A stretch of 64,000 nt of DNA from NCBI RefSeq assembly GCF_003173595.1, contig NZ_QGNZ01000005.1, positions 1-64,000 on the forward strand, written 5' to 3'. The notes below the pieces were generated by a model. It worked only from the letters and a program-made list of their open reading frames with translations. It was not told the origin of the DNA and ran no database searches. The position numbers and the translations under genes are program-made. Numbering within the stretch: position 1 is the first letter of the stretch; each line of letters begins with the position of its first letter. The stretch is from Pedobacter yonginensis. GTDB lineage: Bacteria; Bacteroidota; Bacteroidia; Sphingobacteriales; Sphingobacteriaceae. Below, piece after piece: positions 43,126 through 52,013 of this stretch.

Positions 43126-44442
43126 ATGTCATCAGTAGAGACAACTTACATCCCTTACAAAGTTAAGGACATTTCACTGGCAGAATGGGGCCGTAAAGAA
43201 ATCGAATTAGCCGAAGCAGAAATGCCAGGTTTAATGAGTTTACGCAAAGAATTCGGTCCATCGCAACCGTTAAAAGGTGCTCGTATTGCAGGATGTCTGC
43301 ATATGACCATCCAAACGGCTGTTTTAATCGAAACATTGACGGCTTTAGGGGCAGAAGTGACCTGGTCTTCATGTAATATTTTCTCCACTCAAGACCATGC
43401 TGCTGCTGCAATTGCTGCTGCTGGTATCCAGGTTTACGCTTGGAAAGGTTTAAATGAGGAAGAATTTGATTGGTGTATTGAGCAAACTTTGCACTTTGGA
43501 CCAGATCAACAACCATTAAACATGATTTTAGATGATGGTGGTGATTTAACCAACATGGTTTTTGATAAATACCCAGAATTAATCGCTGCGATTAAAGGTT
43601 TATCAGAAGAAACCACAACAGGTGTACACCGTTTATATGAAAGAATGAAAAACGGAACATTGCACGTTCCAGCAATTAACGTTAACGATTCAGTTACTAA
43701 GTCGAAATTCGATAATAAATACGGATGTCGCGAATCATTAGTAGATGCAATTCGTCGCGCTACCGATGTAATGATGGCTGGTAAAGTTGCCGTAGTTTGC
43801 GGATATGGTGATGTGGGTAAAGGATCCGCAGAATCTTTAAGTTCGCAAGGTGTACGGGTAATTGTAACTGAAATTGATCCAATTTGTGCTTTACAGGCCG
43901 CTATGGAAGGTTACGAAGTTAAAAAATTAGCTACTGCAATTAAAGAAGCTGATATTGTAGTAACCACTACAGGTAACTGTGACATCGTTCGCGAAGAACA
44001 CTTCAGAGCATTAAAAGACAAAGCCATTGTTTGTAACATCGGTCACTTCGATAATGAAATTGATATGGCTTGGTTAAATAGCAATTACGGCGATACCAAA
44101 GTGGAAATTAAACCTCAGGTAGATAAATATACCATCGAAGGTAAAGATGTAATCATCTTAGCTGAAGGACGTTTGGTTAACTTAGGTTGTGCAACAGGTC
44201 ACCCAAGTTTTGTAATGAGCGCATCGTTCACCAACCAAACTTTGGCTCAATTAGAGCTTTGGACAAACACAGCTGCTTACGAAAACAAAGTTTATACTTT
44301 GCCTAAGCATTTAGATGAAAAAGTTGCTCGTTTACACTTAGAAAAAATTGGTGTAGAATTAGATGTATTGGATCAGCACCAAGCAGATTATATCGGCGTG
44401 GCTGTAGAAGGTCCTTTTAAAGCAGATACTTACAGATATTAA
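43126..44442 (+). CDS. ahcY: S-adenosylhomocysteine hydrolase (adenosylhomocysteinase)
   Basis: A complete 438-residue enzyme. It splits S-adenosyl-L-homocysteine into homocysteine and adenosine with tightly bound NAD, closing the methylation cycle. Family landmarks are clear: EMPGLMSLR, HMTIQTAVLIETL, STQDHAAAAIA, the NAD fold GYGDVGKGSA, TEIDPICALQAAMEGYEV, GHFDNEIDM, and the C-terminal FKADTYRY tail with the conserved Lys and Tyr that close over NAD. It follows a candidate attenuator and its own promoter, and a strong terminator follows it. Confidence 0.97.
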   Translation: MSSVETTYIPYKVKDISLAEWGRKEIELAEAEMPGLMSLRKEFGPSQPLKGARIAGCLHMTIQTAVLIETLTALGAEVTWSSCNIFSTQDHAAAAIAAAGIQVYAWKGLNEEEFDWCIEQTLHFGPDQQPLNMILDDGGDLTNMVFDKYPELIAAIKGLSEETTTGVHRLYERMKNGTLHVPAINVNDSVTKSKFDNKYGCRESLVDAIRRATDVMMAGKVAVVCGYGDVGKGSAESLSSQGVRVIVTEIDPICALQAAMEGYEVKKLATAIKEADIVVTTTGNCDIVREEHFRALKDKAIVCNIGHFDNEIDMAWLNSNYGDTKVEIKPQVDKYTIEGKDVIILAEGRLVNLGCATGHPSFVMSASFTNQTLAQLELWTNTAAYENKVYTLPKHLDEKVARLHLEKIGVELDVLDQHQADYIGVAVEGPFKADTYRY

Positions 44443-44471
44443 TATAAATCAGATTAAATCTGAAGAATGGT

Positions 44472-44508
44472 AAAAGGGATGTGCGATAAGCGCATCCCTT
44501 TTCTTGTT
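44472..44508 (+). terminator. Intrinsic terminator of ahcY
   Basis: Thirteen-bp stem (44472-44484 / 44490-44502, one T-G wobble) with loop GATAA, followed by TCTTGTT. It begins 30 nt after the stop codon. Confidence 0.9.
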
Positions 44509-44594
44509 ATGTACTCTTCATCAACTATAATTCTTTAAAAAAGCAAAAATCAACTCCCGATAATTAATATCTTTAGCATTCAATCCCATTAAAA

Positions 44595-45572
44595 ATGAAA
44601 ATATTATATTTCTTACCATTAGCGATGATGCTAAGTTGCTGTTCATCAGTAAAAAACCAAAATACCACAGCATCTGGCAAATTAGATCCGCAGCTATTGA
44701 AAGATGTAGAAGTCTTATCATCAGACGCTTACCAAGGTAGAAAAACCGGAACCAAAGGGGCTGAAATGGCGAGGGCATATATTATTCAAAGGTTTCAAAA
44801 ATTGGGATTAAAATCATATCCTCAACATGTAAATTACGCACAGGATTTCAAGTTCAAATCGAGAGGTGCCGACATTAATGGAACAAACCTAATTGGCTAT
44901 ATTCCTGGCAAAGGCAATAATGTTATCGTGGTTTCGGCACATTATGATCACATTGGCGTAATTAAAGATGAAGTTTATAATGGTGCCGACGATAACGCTT
45001 CAGGCACGGCAGGCCTTTTAAAAATTGCCGCTTACTTCGCCAAAAACAAGCCCAATAATACCATTATTTTTGCTTCCTTTGATGCTGAAGAAATTGGCTT
45101 ACAAGGTGCAAAAGCCTTTGTTGCAAATCCACCAGTGCCCATTAATACCATTGCCATTGATTTGAATATGGATATGATAAGCCATAGCGACAAAGCTGAA
45201 CTGTATGTTTGCGGAACATTCAAATATCCTGATTTGAAAAAATACGTGGTGAATAATAACCCGAATATCAAGGTTGCTTTAGGACATGATGATCCAAAAC
45301 TGGGCCATGACGATTGGACAAACCAGAGCGACCAGGGTGCTTTTAATGCGAAAAACATTCCCTTTTTATACTTCGGAGTGGAAGACCACAAAGACTATCA
45401 TAAAGCTACAGATGAATACAGCACCATTAATAAACCCTTTTTTAATGATGCTGCCAATGCAGTTTTGGAGGTTGTTAAAAATTTAGATCAACAAACGGGT
45501 TTACAAAAAACCTTGAAGGATAAAATGATTATGAATGACTCCAAAAAATCTGATGCAAACCAAAAATTATAA
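44595..45572 (+). CDS. M28 family metallopeptidase lipoprotein (smaller)
   Basis: A 325-residue exported lipoprotein (lipobox MLSC/C, Cys15 or Cys16) with a compact M28 zinc aminopeptidase domain. Zinc-site motifs: SAHYDHIG, GADDNASGTAG, FDAEEIGLQGA (catalytic Glu), LNMDMISH and SDQGAF. Unlike the 482-residue M28 enzyme it has no PA insertion. It presumably trims peptides at the envelope. Converges with rsmG, whose stop is 21 nt away. Confidence 0.92.
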   Translation: MKILYFLPLAMMLSCCSSVKNQNTTASGKLDPQLLKDVEVLSSDAYQGRKTGTKGAEMARAYIIQRFQKLGLKSYPQHVNYAQDFKFKSRGADINGTNLIGYIPGKGNNVIVVSAHYDHIGVIKDEVYNGADDNASGTAGLLKIAAYFAKNKPNNTIIFASFDAEEIGLQGAKAFVANPPVPINTIAIDLNMDMISHSDKAELYVCGTFKYPDLKKYVVNNNPNIKVALGHDDPKLGHDDWTNQSDQGAFNAKNIPFLYFGVEDHKDYHKATDEYSTINKPFFNDAANAVLEVVKNLDQQTGLQKTLKDKMIMNDSKKSDANQKL

Positions 45573-45593
45573 ATCTAGCGGTAGATCACTAAA

Positions 45594-46229
45594 CTACTGC
45601 GGTACGTAAACCACATACTTGGTTTCAAAGAAATCTTCCTCAAAATAAGCTGAAAGTGGATAAAGTTCTGCTTTCAGTTTTGATTCTTTAATTTCCTCTT
45701 CTAAATCGCCACCTTTTAAATACAGAATCCCATTCGGAATGGCGTTTAAGGCATCTTTTTTAAATTTTCCTTGAATCCAAGGGTAAAATTCGCCTAAACG
45801 TGTAACCGCTCTGGAAACAATAAAATTGAATTTATCTTTAATTTGTTCAGCGCGCAAATGCTCTGCTTTTAAATTCTCTAAACCTAATGCCGAGGCTACT
45901 TCCTTCACCACCTTTATTTTCTTGCCGATGGAATCAACCAAGTGGAAATCCGTTTCTGGAAACAAAATGGCCAATGGTATTCCCGGGAATCCACCCCCAG
46001 TACCCACATCTAAAACATTTTCGCCTGGTTTAAAAGCACAAACCTTTGCAATCCCTAAAGAGTGTAAAACATGTCTTTCGTAAAGTTCCTCTATATCTTT
46101 TCTCGAAATTACATTGATTTGAGCATTCCAAAAACTGTATAAATCAAACAGTTGCGCAAATTGAGCAATCTGCTTTTGGGTTAAATCGGGAAAATATTTT
46201 AAAACGATATCGGGCTTAACTTCAAGCAT
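45594..46229 (-). CDS. rsmG: 16S rRNA (guanine-N7) methyltransferase RsmG
   Basis: A 211-residue class I methyltransferase. The SAM-binding motif I is NVLDVGTGGGFPGIPLAILF; other family signatures are QINVISRKDIEELYERHV near the N-terminus and IVSRAVTRL before the C-terminal strands. RsmG methylates N7 of G527 in 16S rRNA; loss gives low-level streptomycin resistance in other bacteria. It lies 27 nt downstream of a glycosyltransferase gene on the same strand. Confidence 0.95.
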   Translation of the reverse strand: MLEVKPDIVLKYFPDLTQKQIAQFAQLFDLYSFWNAQINVISRKDIEELYERHVLHSLGIAKVCAFKPGENVLDVGTGGGFPGIPLAILFPETDFHLVDSIGKKIKVVKEVASALGLENLKAEHLRAEQIKDKFNFIVSRAVTRLGEFYPWIQGKFKKDALNAIPNGILYLKGGDLEEEIKESKLKAELYPLSAYFEEDFFETKYVVYVPQ

Positions 46230-46256
46230 ATATGTTGTTTCTTTAAAAATTTCGAA

Positions 46257-47474
46257 TTATTTCCAGTTCACTTTCTTCTTTCCAAACATAGCCAAAAAGC
46301 CATTTAAGGTTAAAAAGAAAAACAAAAGTATATCTAATATCGGGAACCACCAACGTAAATCGCTATAGTTTAAGCGTTTCAATAATTTGGGATAGATTAA
46401 GCATCGGATGAATATGCTTAAAGCCAATATACCACCGCCCAAATATTGGCACTCCCGGCTAAAAAACATGCAAGCTGCAAAAAACGCATAAAACAAAAAT
46501 TGAAATATGATTTGGATGCTGAGTATGAACTTGTGTTTGGATTTGTATAGTTTCCCAGCTCCAAAATGACGCTTTTTCTGCCGTAGGTAACCTTTCCAGG
46601 TTTTATTGGGTTCGCTCCAAACATGGCTCTCTTTATTTAGCCTCACAAGTACATTATTCCGATTTGCATGTGCATTTACGAATAAATCATCATCACCAGA
46701 AGGAATATGCATGTGTGCTGCAAAGCCTTTGTTTTTGAAAAATAAGGATTTTTTGTAGGCCATATTTCGCCCCACACCCATGTATGGCATGCCCTTGAGT
46801 GCAAAGGATAGGTAATTAACCGCCGTAAAGAATGTTTCGAAACGGATTAATGCGTTCAGCAATCCGCCTTTTTTAAGATAAGGGGAATAGCCTAGAACAA
46901 TCTCAATATTTTCATCATCAGGCTGTTGCATATCCAATAACCAATTTTCTGAAGCTGGTGTACAGTCTGCATCGGTAAACACAAGCCACTCATGTTTAGC
47001 CGCTTTTATGCCCATGGTTACGGCAAATTTCTTTCCCGCAATAAACTTATCATTATCTAACACCTTAACTATTTTTAAGTGATGGTGTTGCTTTTCCAGA
47101 TCTTCTAAAAATTCTTCTGTTCCATCCCACGACCGATCATTAACCACAACCACCTCAAAATCAGGATAATTCTGATTCAATACAGTTGGCAAATACTGCT
47201 TAAGGTTTTCGATTTCGTTTCTCGCACAGATGATGACACTGATCGGTTTACCCGGCGTGTTCGGCACGTCCTCTACCTTTATACGGGCTAATTTCAGGTG
47301 AACAAATAAAACATAATAGAGTTGCACCACCAAGCAAAAAGCTAAAGTGGCGAGCAAACAAATTTCGGGTAGAGTTAAGATCACGATGGTAAAATAAATA
47401 GGCGCAAATTTCTCATTTTTAATCTGTAATACCCTTTTATGTTGATAAAAAATTAAACAAAAATATGCCCTCAA
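46257..47474 (-). CDS. Membrane-bound family 2 glycosyltransferase
   Basis: A 405-residue GT2 enzyme. The first 30 residues (MRAYFCLIFYQHKR...) look unlike the family and the true start may be GTG 47382-47384, which gives a protein beginning at the first transmembrane helix (VILTLPEICLLATLA). The catalytic domain has VIICARNE, the donor-site DRSWDGT, TDADC (D-x-D) and the loop RQKKRHFGAGKLYK, with C-terminal helices at about 325-395. Probably adds a sugar to an envelope lipid or polysaccharide; the acceptor is unknown. Confidence 0.88.
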   Translation of the reverse strand: MRAYFCLIFYQHKRVLQIKNEKFAPIYFTIVILTLPEICLLATLAFCLVVQLYYVLFVHLKLARIKVEDVPNTPGKPISVIICARNEIENLKQYLPTVLNQNYPDFEVVVVNDRSWDGTEEFLEDLEKQHHHLKIVKVLDNDKFIAGKKFAVTMGIKAAKHEWLVFTDADCTPASENWLLDMQQPDDENIEIVLGYSPYLKKGGLLNALIRFETFFTAVNYLSFALKGMPYMGVGRNMAYKKSLFFKNKGFAAHMHIPSGDDDLFVNAHANRNNVLVRLNKESHVWSEPNKTWKGYLRQKKRHFGAGKLYKSKHKFILSIQIIFQFLFYAFFAACMFFSRECQYLGGGILALSIFIRCLIYPKLLKRLNYSDLRWWFPILDILLFFFLTLNGFLAMFGKKKVNWK

Positions 47475-47583
47475 TTTTTGCTATTTTTGGCAGATTTTTG
47501 ACGAGAAAATACCTTATTAACCCAACATGAGCAAAATCATGTTAACATCCATCTAAAGGTGGATCATAATACTCAATACATAG

Positions 47584-48714
47584 ATGAAATTTAGTTTACA
47601 AGCTAACGATCCGCTTTCCAAAGCCAGAGCAGGAACCATAACAACTGCCCACGGCGAAATCCAAACGCCTATTTTTATGCCTGTTGGCACTGCTGGAACC
47701 GTTAAAGCTGTACATCAACGCGAGCTTAAAGAGGATATAGACGCCAAAATTATTCTTGGAAATACATACCATTTATATTTAAGACCAGGGCTGGATATTT
47801 TAGAGCGCGCTGGCGGATTGCATAAATTTATTGGCTGGGATAGACCAATTTTAACAGATAGTGGTGGTTACCAAGTGTATTCCTTAAGTAAAGTTCGTAA
47901 GATAAAAGAAGAGGGCGTTACTTTTCACTCGCACATAGATGGCTCTAAACACCTGTTTACGCCAGAATATGCGATGGACATTCAGCGCACAATTGGTGCT
48001 GATATTATTATGGCCTTTGATGAGTGCACCCCATACCCCTGCGATTATACTTACGCAGCGCAGTCCATTAAGATGACCCATAGATGGTTAAAGCGCTGCT
48101 GCACACGTTTCGATACCACCGAACCTAAGTATGGTTTCGATCAAACGCTTTTTCCAATCGTACAAGGCTCTGTTTACAAGGACCTTAGAATGAAATCTGC
48201 TGAGTTTATCGCCAGCATGAACCGCGAAGGAAATGCCATTGGTGGTTTGTCTGTTGGAGAACCCGCAGAAGAAATGTACGCCATGACAGAGGTGGTGTGC
48301 GACATATTGCCTTACGAAAAACCACGTTACTTAATGGGTGTGGGTACACCAATTAACATTCTGGAAAACATCGCACTCGGCATTGATATGTTTGACTGCG
48401 TAATGCCAACCAGAAATGCAAGAAATGGCATGTTATTCACTCGAAATGGCATCATCAACATCCGTAATAAAAAATGGGAAGATGATTTTTCGCCTTTGGA
48501 TGCAGAGAGTGATTTACATGTAGATTTGGTAACCAGCAAAGCGTATTTAAGACATTTAGTACACAGCAATGAAATGCTTGGCGCACAAATTGCAACACTG
48601 CATAATTTACATTTCTACCTTTGGTTGGTTAAACAAGCAAGAGAAAAAATATTAGCTGGCGAGTTTTACGAATGGAAAAACAAAATGGTTAAAGTATTAG
48701 GGAACAAACTATAA
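47584..48714 (+). CDS. tgt: Queuine tRNA-ribosyltransferase, zinc site absent
   Basis: A 376-residue tRNA-guanine transglycosylase that swaps the wobble guanine of tRNA for the queuosine precursor preQ1 (or queuine). Landmarks: FMPVGTAGTVK, ILGNTYHLYLRPG, LTDSGGYQVYSLS (Asp92), MAFDECTPYP and FDCVMPTRNARNG (nucleophile Asp). In E. coli (recalled) the zinc site is C-x-C-x2-C plus His; here the aligned stretch ESDLHVDLVTSKAYLRHL has no cysteine. First of a three-gene same-strand cluster. Confidence 0.93.
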   Translation: MKFSLQANDPLSKARAGTITTAHGEIQTPIFMPVGTAGTVKAVHQRELKEDIDAKIILGNTYHLYLRPGLDILERAGGLHKFIGWDRPILTDSGGYQVYSLSKVRKIKEEGVTFHSHIDGSKHLFTPEYAMDIQRTIGADIIMAFDECTPYPCDYTYAAQSIKMTHRWLKRCCTRFDTTEPKYGFDQTLFPIVQGSVYKDLRMKSAEFIASMNREGNAIGGLSVGEPAEEMYAMTEVVCDILPYEKPRYLMGVGTPINILENIALGIDMFDCVMPTRNARNGMLFTRNGIINIRNKKWEDDFSPLDAESDLHVDLVTSKAYLRHLVHSNEMLGAQIATLHNLHFYLWLVKQAREKILAGEFYEWKNKMVKVLGNKL

Positions 48715-48715
48715 G

Positions 48716-49819
48716 ATGAACATAATCAAGGGAAACATTAAAATTATAGATCGATACATTATCGGAAAATACTTGGGTACATTTATTTATACTCTGGCTA
48801 TTTTTGTAATTATTATTGTTGTTTTTGATTTATCAGAAAAACTGGATGACTTTCTAAACAGCGGTTTAAGCTTCTGGGGCATTTTAACCAAGTATTACGC
48901 GGGTTCTATTCCCTTTTACGTGAATATGCTTTCCCCCCTAATTAACTTTATCGCGGTGATTTTCTTTACTGCGAAGATGGCCGATCAAACTGAAATCGTA
49001 CCGATATTAAGTGGTGGTGTAAGTTTTAATCGCTTTTTATTTCCTTACTTAATTTCTGCAACGATCATATTTTCAGCCAATCTCGTTTCCAATTTATACA
49101 TTCTACCTTATACCAATACCCTTAAAAACAACTTCGAAAACACCTACGTAAAGCGGAACGACCCCTCTACAAAACAGAACATCCACATGAAACTGGATGA
49201 TAAAACATACATTTTTATAGAGAGTTTTGATAATAAAACGAACTCTGGATACCGCTTTTCATTAGATAATTTTAATGGAGACGTTTTGACTAAAAAAATT
49301 GTAGCCGATAACATTAGATGGGATTCATTGAAAAGAAAATGGTCACTATCTAATTATTCCATTCGTAAAATTGATGGCTTAAAAGAATCTATGATTTACG
49401 GCAGTGGAAAGCTCAAAGATACTATTTTAGACATGCGCCCTGACGATTTCTCTGCCTACGACAATGTGGTGCAAAACTTAACCACCACTGAACTGGCGGA
49501 GAAAATAAGGAAGGAAAGAACGCGTGGCACTGGCATTATGAACGATTTGATGTTTGAGCAATACAAACGCTACTTACACCCGCTATCAGCCTTTGTATTA
49601 ACCTTAATTGGGGTTGCACTCTCTTCAAGGAAAGTTCGCGGAGGCGTAGGTGTATCGTTAGGAATCGGGATTTTCTTGAGCTTTGCCTACATCGTGTTTA
49701 ATCAATTTACCCAAATGTTCTCGACAAAAGGTGGATTGCCTCCATTTATCGCGGTGTTGGCACCGACTATTTTCTTTGGTCTTTTAGGTTTGTACCTATT
49801 AAAAAGAGCACCAAAATAA
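48716..49819 (+). CDS. LptF/LptG family permease
   Basis: A 367-residue YjgP/YjgQ-type membrane protein. Helices lie at about 15-37 and 55-105, a periplasmic domain at about 115-270 (RFSLDNFNGDVLTKKIVAD), and three C-terminal helices (KYLHPLSAFVLTLIGVAL, VSLGIGIFLSFAYIVFNQF, FIAVLAPTIFFGLLGLYLLKR). LptF and LptG are partners in the LPS transport ABC system; the second partner is outside the window. It starts 2 nt after tgt and overlaps EamA by one base, so the three form an operon. Confidence 0.88.
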   Translation: MNIIKGNIKIIDRYIIGKYLGTFIYTLAIFVIIIVVFDLSEKLDDFLNSGLSFWGILTKYYAGSIPFYVNMLSPLINFIAVIFFTAKMADQTEIVPILSGGVSFNRFLFPYLISATIIFSANLVSNLYILPYTNTLKNNFENTYVKRNDPSTKQNIHMKLDDKTYIFIESFDNKTNSGYRFSLDNFNGDVLTKKIVADNIRWDSLKRKWSLSNYSIRKIDGLKESMIYGSGKLKDTILDMRPDDFSAYDNVVQNLTTTELAEKIRKERTRGTGIMNDLMFEQYKRYLHPLSAFVLTLIGVALSSRKVRGGVGVSLGIGIFLSFAYIVFNQFTQMFSTKGGLPPFIAVLAPTIFFGLLGLYLLKRAPK

Positions 49820-50697
49820 TGGAAGCAAACAAAAAAAATCTCATCATTCTTCATTTAACTGTTTTAGTTTGGGGCTTTACCGGCGTGTTGGGTAAGGTAA
49901 TTTCTATTGATGCTGTGCCAATGGTTTGGTATCGAGTATTGATTGCAACCACGACGCTTTTTGCCTATTTTTTGATTACCAAAAAGAACATCAAAATCAG
50001 CCAGAAACAGTTTATCCAATTCTTTTTAACAGGTGGAATCGTGGCCATACATTGGATTTTTTTCTTCCATGCCATTAAAGTTTCTACCGTTTCGGTAACC
50101 TTAGTTTGCCTATCTTCTTTCACATTATTTACTGCGATATTAGAACCATTAATCAAGAAGCAACCCATTCATCTGGGTGATATTCTGGTTGGTTTAATCA
50201 TTATTTTCGGCATTTATATGATCTTTAAATTTGAAGGTCAATACACTTTGGGCATCATTTTCGGCCTCCTAGCCGCCTTCGCCGCCAGCCTTTTCTCTAC
50301 CATAAATTCAACCTTAATCCATAAAAGTGAAGCCTCAATAATCGGATTTTATGAGTTAATTGGCGGTTTATTTTGGATTACTTTGTATCGTTTATACGAT
50401 GGTTCTTTACTGCGTATGCCTTTTAATTTGAGTACAAATGATTGGATTTTCCTCGCAATTTTAGGCACGTTTTGCACCTCTGTAGCTTACGTTGCGGGGG
50501 TATCTGTAATGCGAACTTTATCCGCTTTTCGGGTAGCTTTGGTGACTAATTTAGAGCCTGTTTATGGAATCATTTTGGCCTTCATTTTCTTCGGAAATAA
50601 GGAACAAATGACGGGTGGATTTTACATTGGAGCAGCGATAATTCTGACCACAATCTTCGTATATCCGGTGTATAAAAGACGCAAAAACCAACTGTAA
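49819..50697 (+). CDS. EamA-domain DMT family transporter
   Basis: A 292-residue drug/metabolite transporter with about ten helices in two EamA repeats. The first repeat runs about 1-135 (LTVLVWGFTGVLGKVI) and the second about 150-285, with the typical GCRTLS-like SVMRTLSAFRVALVTNLEPVY segment. The substrate is unknown; homologues export amino acids, sugars or purine metabolites. Last gene of the tgt-lptF/G-EamA operon; start ATG overlaps the previous stop. Confidence 0.88.
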   Translation: MEANKKNLIILHLTVLVWGFTGVLGKVISIDAVPMVWYRVLIATTTLFAYFLITKKNIKISQKQFIQFFLTGGIVAIHWIFFFHAIKVSTVSVTLVCLSSFTLFTAILEPLIKKQPIHLGDILVGLIIIFGIYMIFKFEGQYTLGIIFGLLAAFAASLFSTINSTLIHKSEASIIGFYELIGGLFWITLYRLYDGSLLRMPFNLSTNDWIFLAILGTFCTSVAYVAGVSVMRTLSAFRVALVTNLEPVYGIILAFIFFGNKEQMTGGFYIGAAIILTTIFVYPVYKRRKNQL

Positions 50698-52013
50698 TTT
50701 TCACGGTTCAAACGAGCAAAATTAAAGTCAAAGGCCTTCGATGTAAAGGCTCAATCTGAAGTCAACATCGCCTACAATTTGTGCCTTAAATCTAAAACAT
50801 CAACACTCTATAAACAGGTTCTTAGGCGTAAGATTTCAATGAATTTTTTAACGTTTTTGATCGCAGAAATTTGTTGCAAATTGCACTTAACCCAAGCCTT
50901 GCATACACCTAAAAATTCAAATCTCTAACTTTCCATCTCATCAAAATTCGGATAAAAATCTAGCCTTTTGCAAGGCATAAATGAACCAATTTTAGGCGAA
51001 TATCAAGCTTCAAATGAGCTCAAAAGAATCTAAAAACAGGAACTCACAAAAAATCAGCGCTACATTATAGGAGCAAGCAAAAACAAGATAAATCCGCCTC
51101 AAAACACAATTCAAAGCACATTTTAGCCCCATCACAGAATTTTGGGAAATCATAGCCGTCAAACAGGTTCTGAGCAAAATAACGGCAAGAAATTGCATTA
51201 TCTACTGAAAATACGCCCTAAAAATGCCCTTTGCAATGTAATAATATATACCGAATCCCTAATTTTTTTTAAGTTTTCGACTTAAATAACGCCGTATAAA
51301 TCATTAAAACTTCGGGAATTTACCCACGAGATAAGGCATGAATATCGACCAAAATTTCAAAATTGATCATGTTTACCGAAGTTGATATGCAATGAAATAT
51401 GAGCAGAATTGCGAAGATAGGGGCATATAGTTTCAGAATAAATAATTAAAAAAAAAGCGCCAATATGACAGTTATCCAATCTGCTTGATTTTAGAATTTC
51501 AAATTCCACGCAATACAAAATCCTAAAATGGAAATGTGTTTTCTGCAAATTTCAGCATCCAAAACGCAAAACAAAATGGTGCAAACTCGTTAAAAATTGA
51601 GGTGATTTATTCATCCAATTCGCATTCCAAAATGCCTCAAAATTATAGGATAATTCCAGCCAAATTTCATCAAAACGGGTTATTATCCCTTGTCAATTAC
51701 TAAGGTAATTTGGCTTGGCAAACGCAACATTCTGCATACAACATTCAAAATTGGAGTGAAAATATTCCAAGAAAATCAATTAATAAGTGTACATTAAAGC
51801 CGTATTTAAGAAGCACGGAAAACTCGAATTTTTGATCTTAATCGTTCTCTCTTTAAGGCTTTTGAACATCATTAAACGCTCTTTTAATCAATTTATATAA
51901 ATATTACAAATATCAATAAATCAGATTATTATATATTTCTACATCAATTAAAATTATATATAAATATCTCCCAGCAAATTTTAAAAAACTAAATATTTTA
52001 GCAAATCTATTAC
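50698..52013. other. Gene-free gap of 1.3 kb
   Basis: No frame on either strand resembles a protein; short frames at 51010-51198 and 51357-51548 (minus) are random. Only small structures are visible, for example TTTAAGT/ACTTAAA near 51277 and two AACAGGTTCT words (about 50814 and 51161). It may be decayed DNA or a long regulatory region of the large OM protein that follows. Confidence 0.6.

Noticed and set aside
51010..51548. Two short minus-strand frames in the 1.3-kb gap
   Set aside because: Random-looking Cys/Leu/Phe-rich sequences with no promoter.
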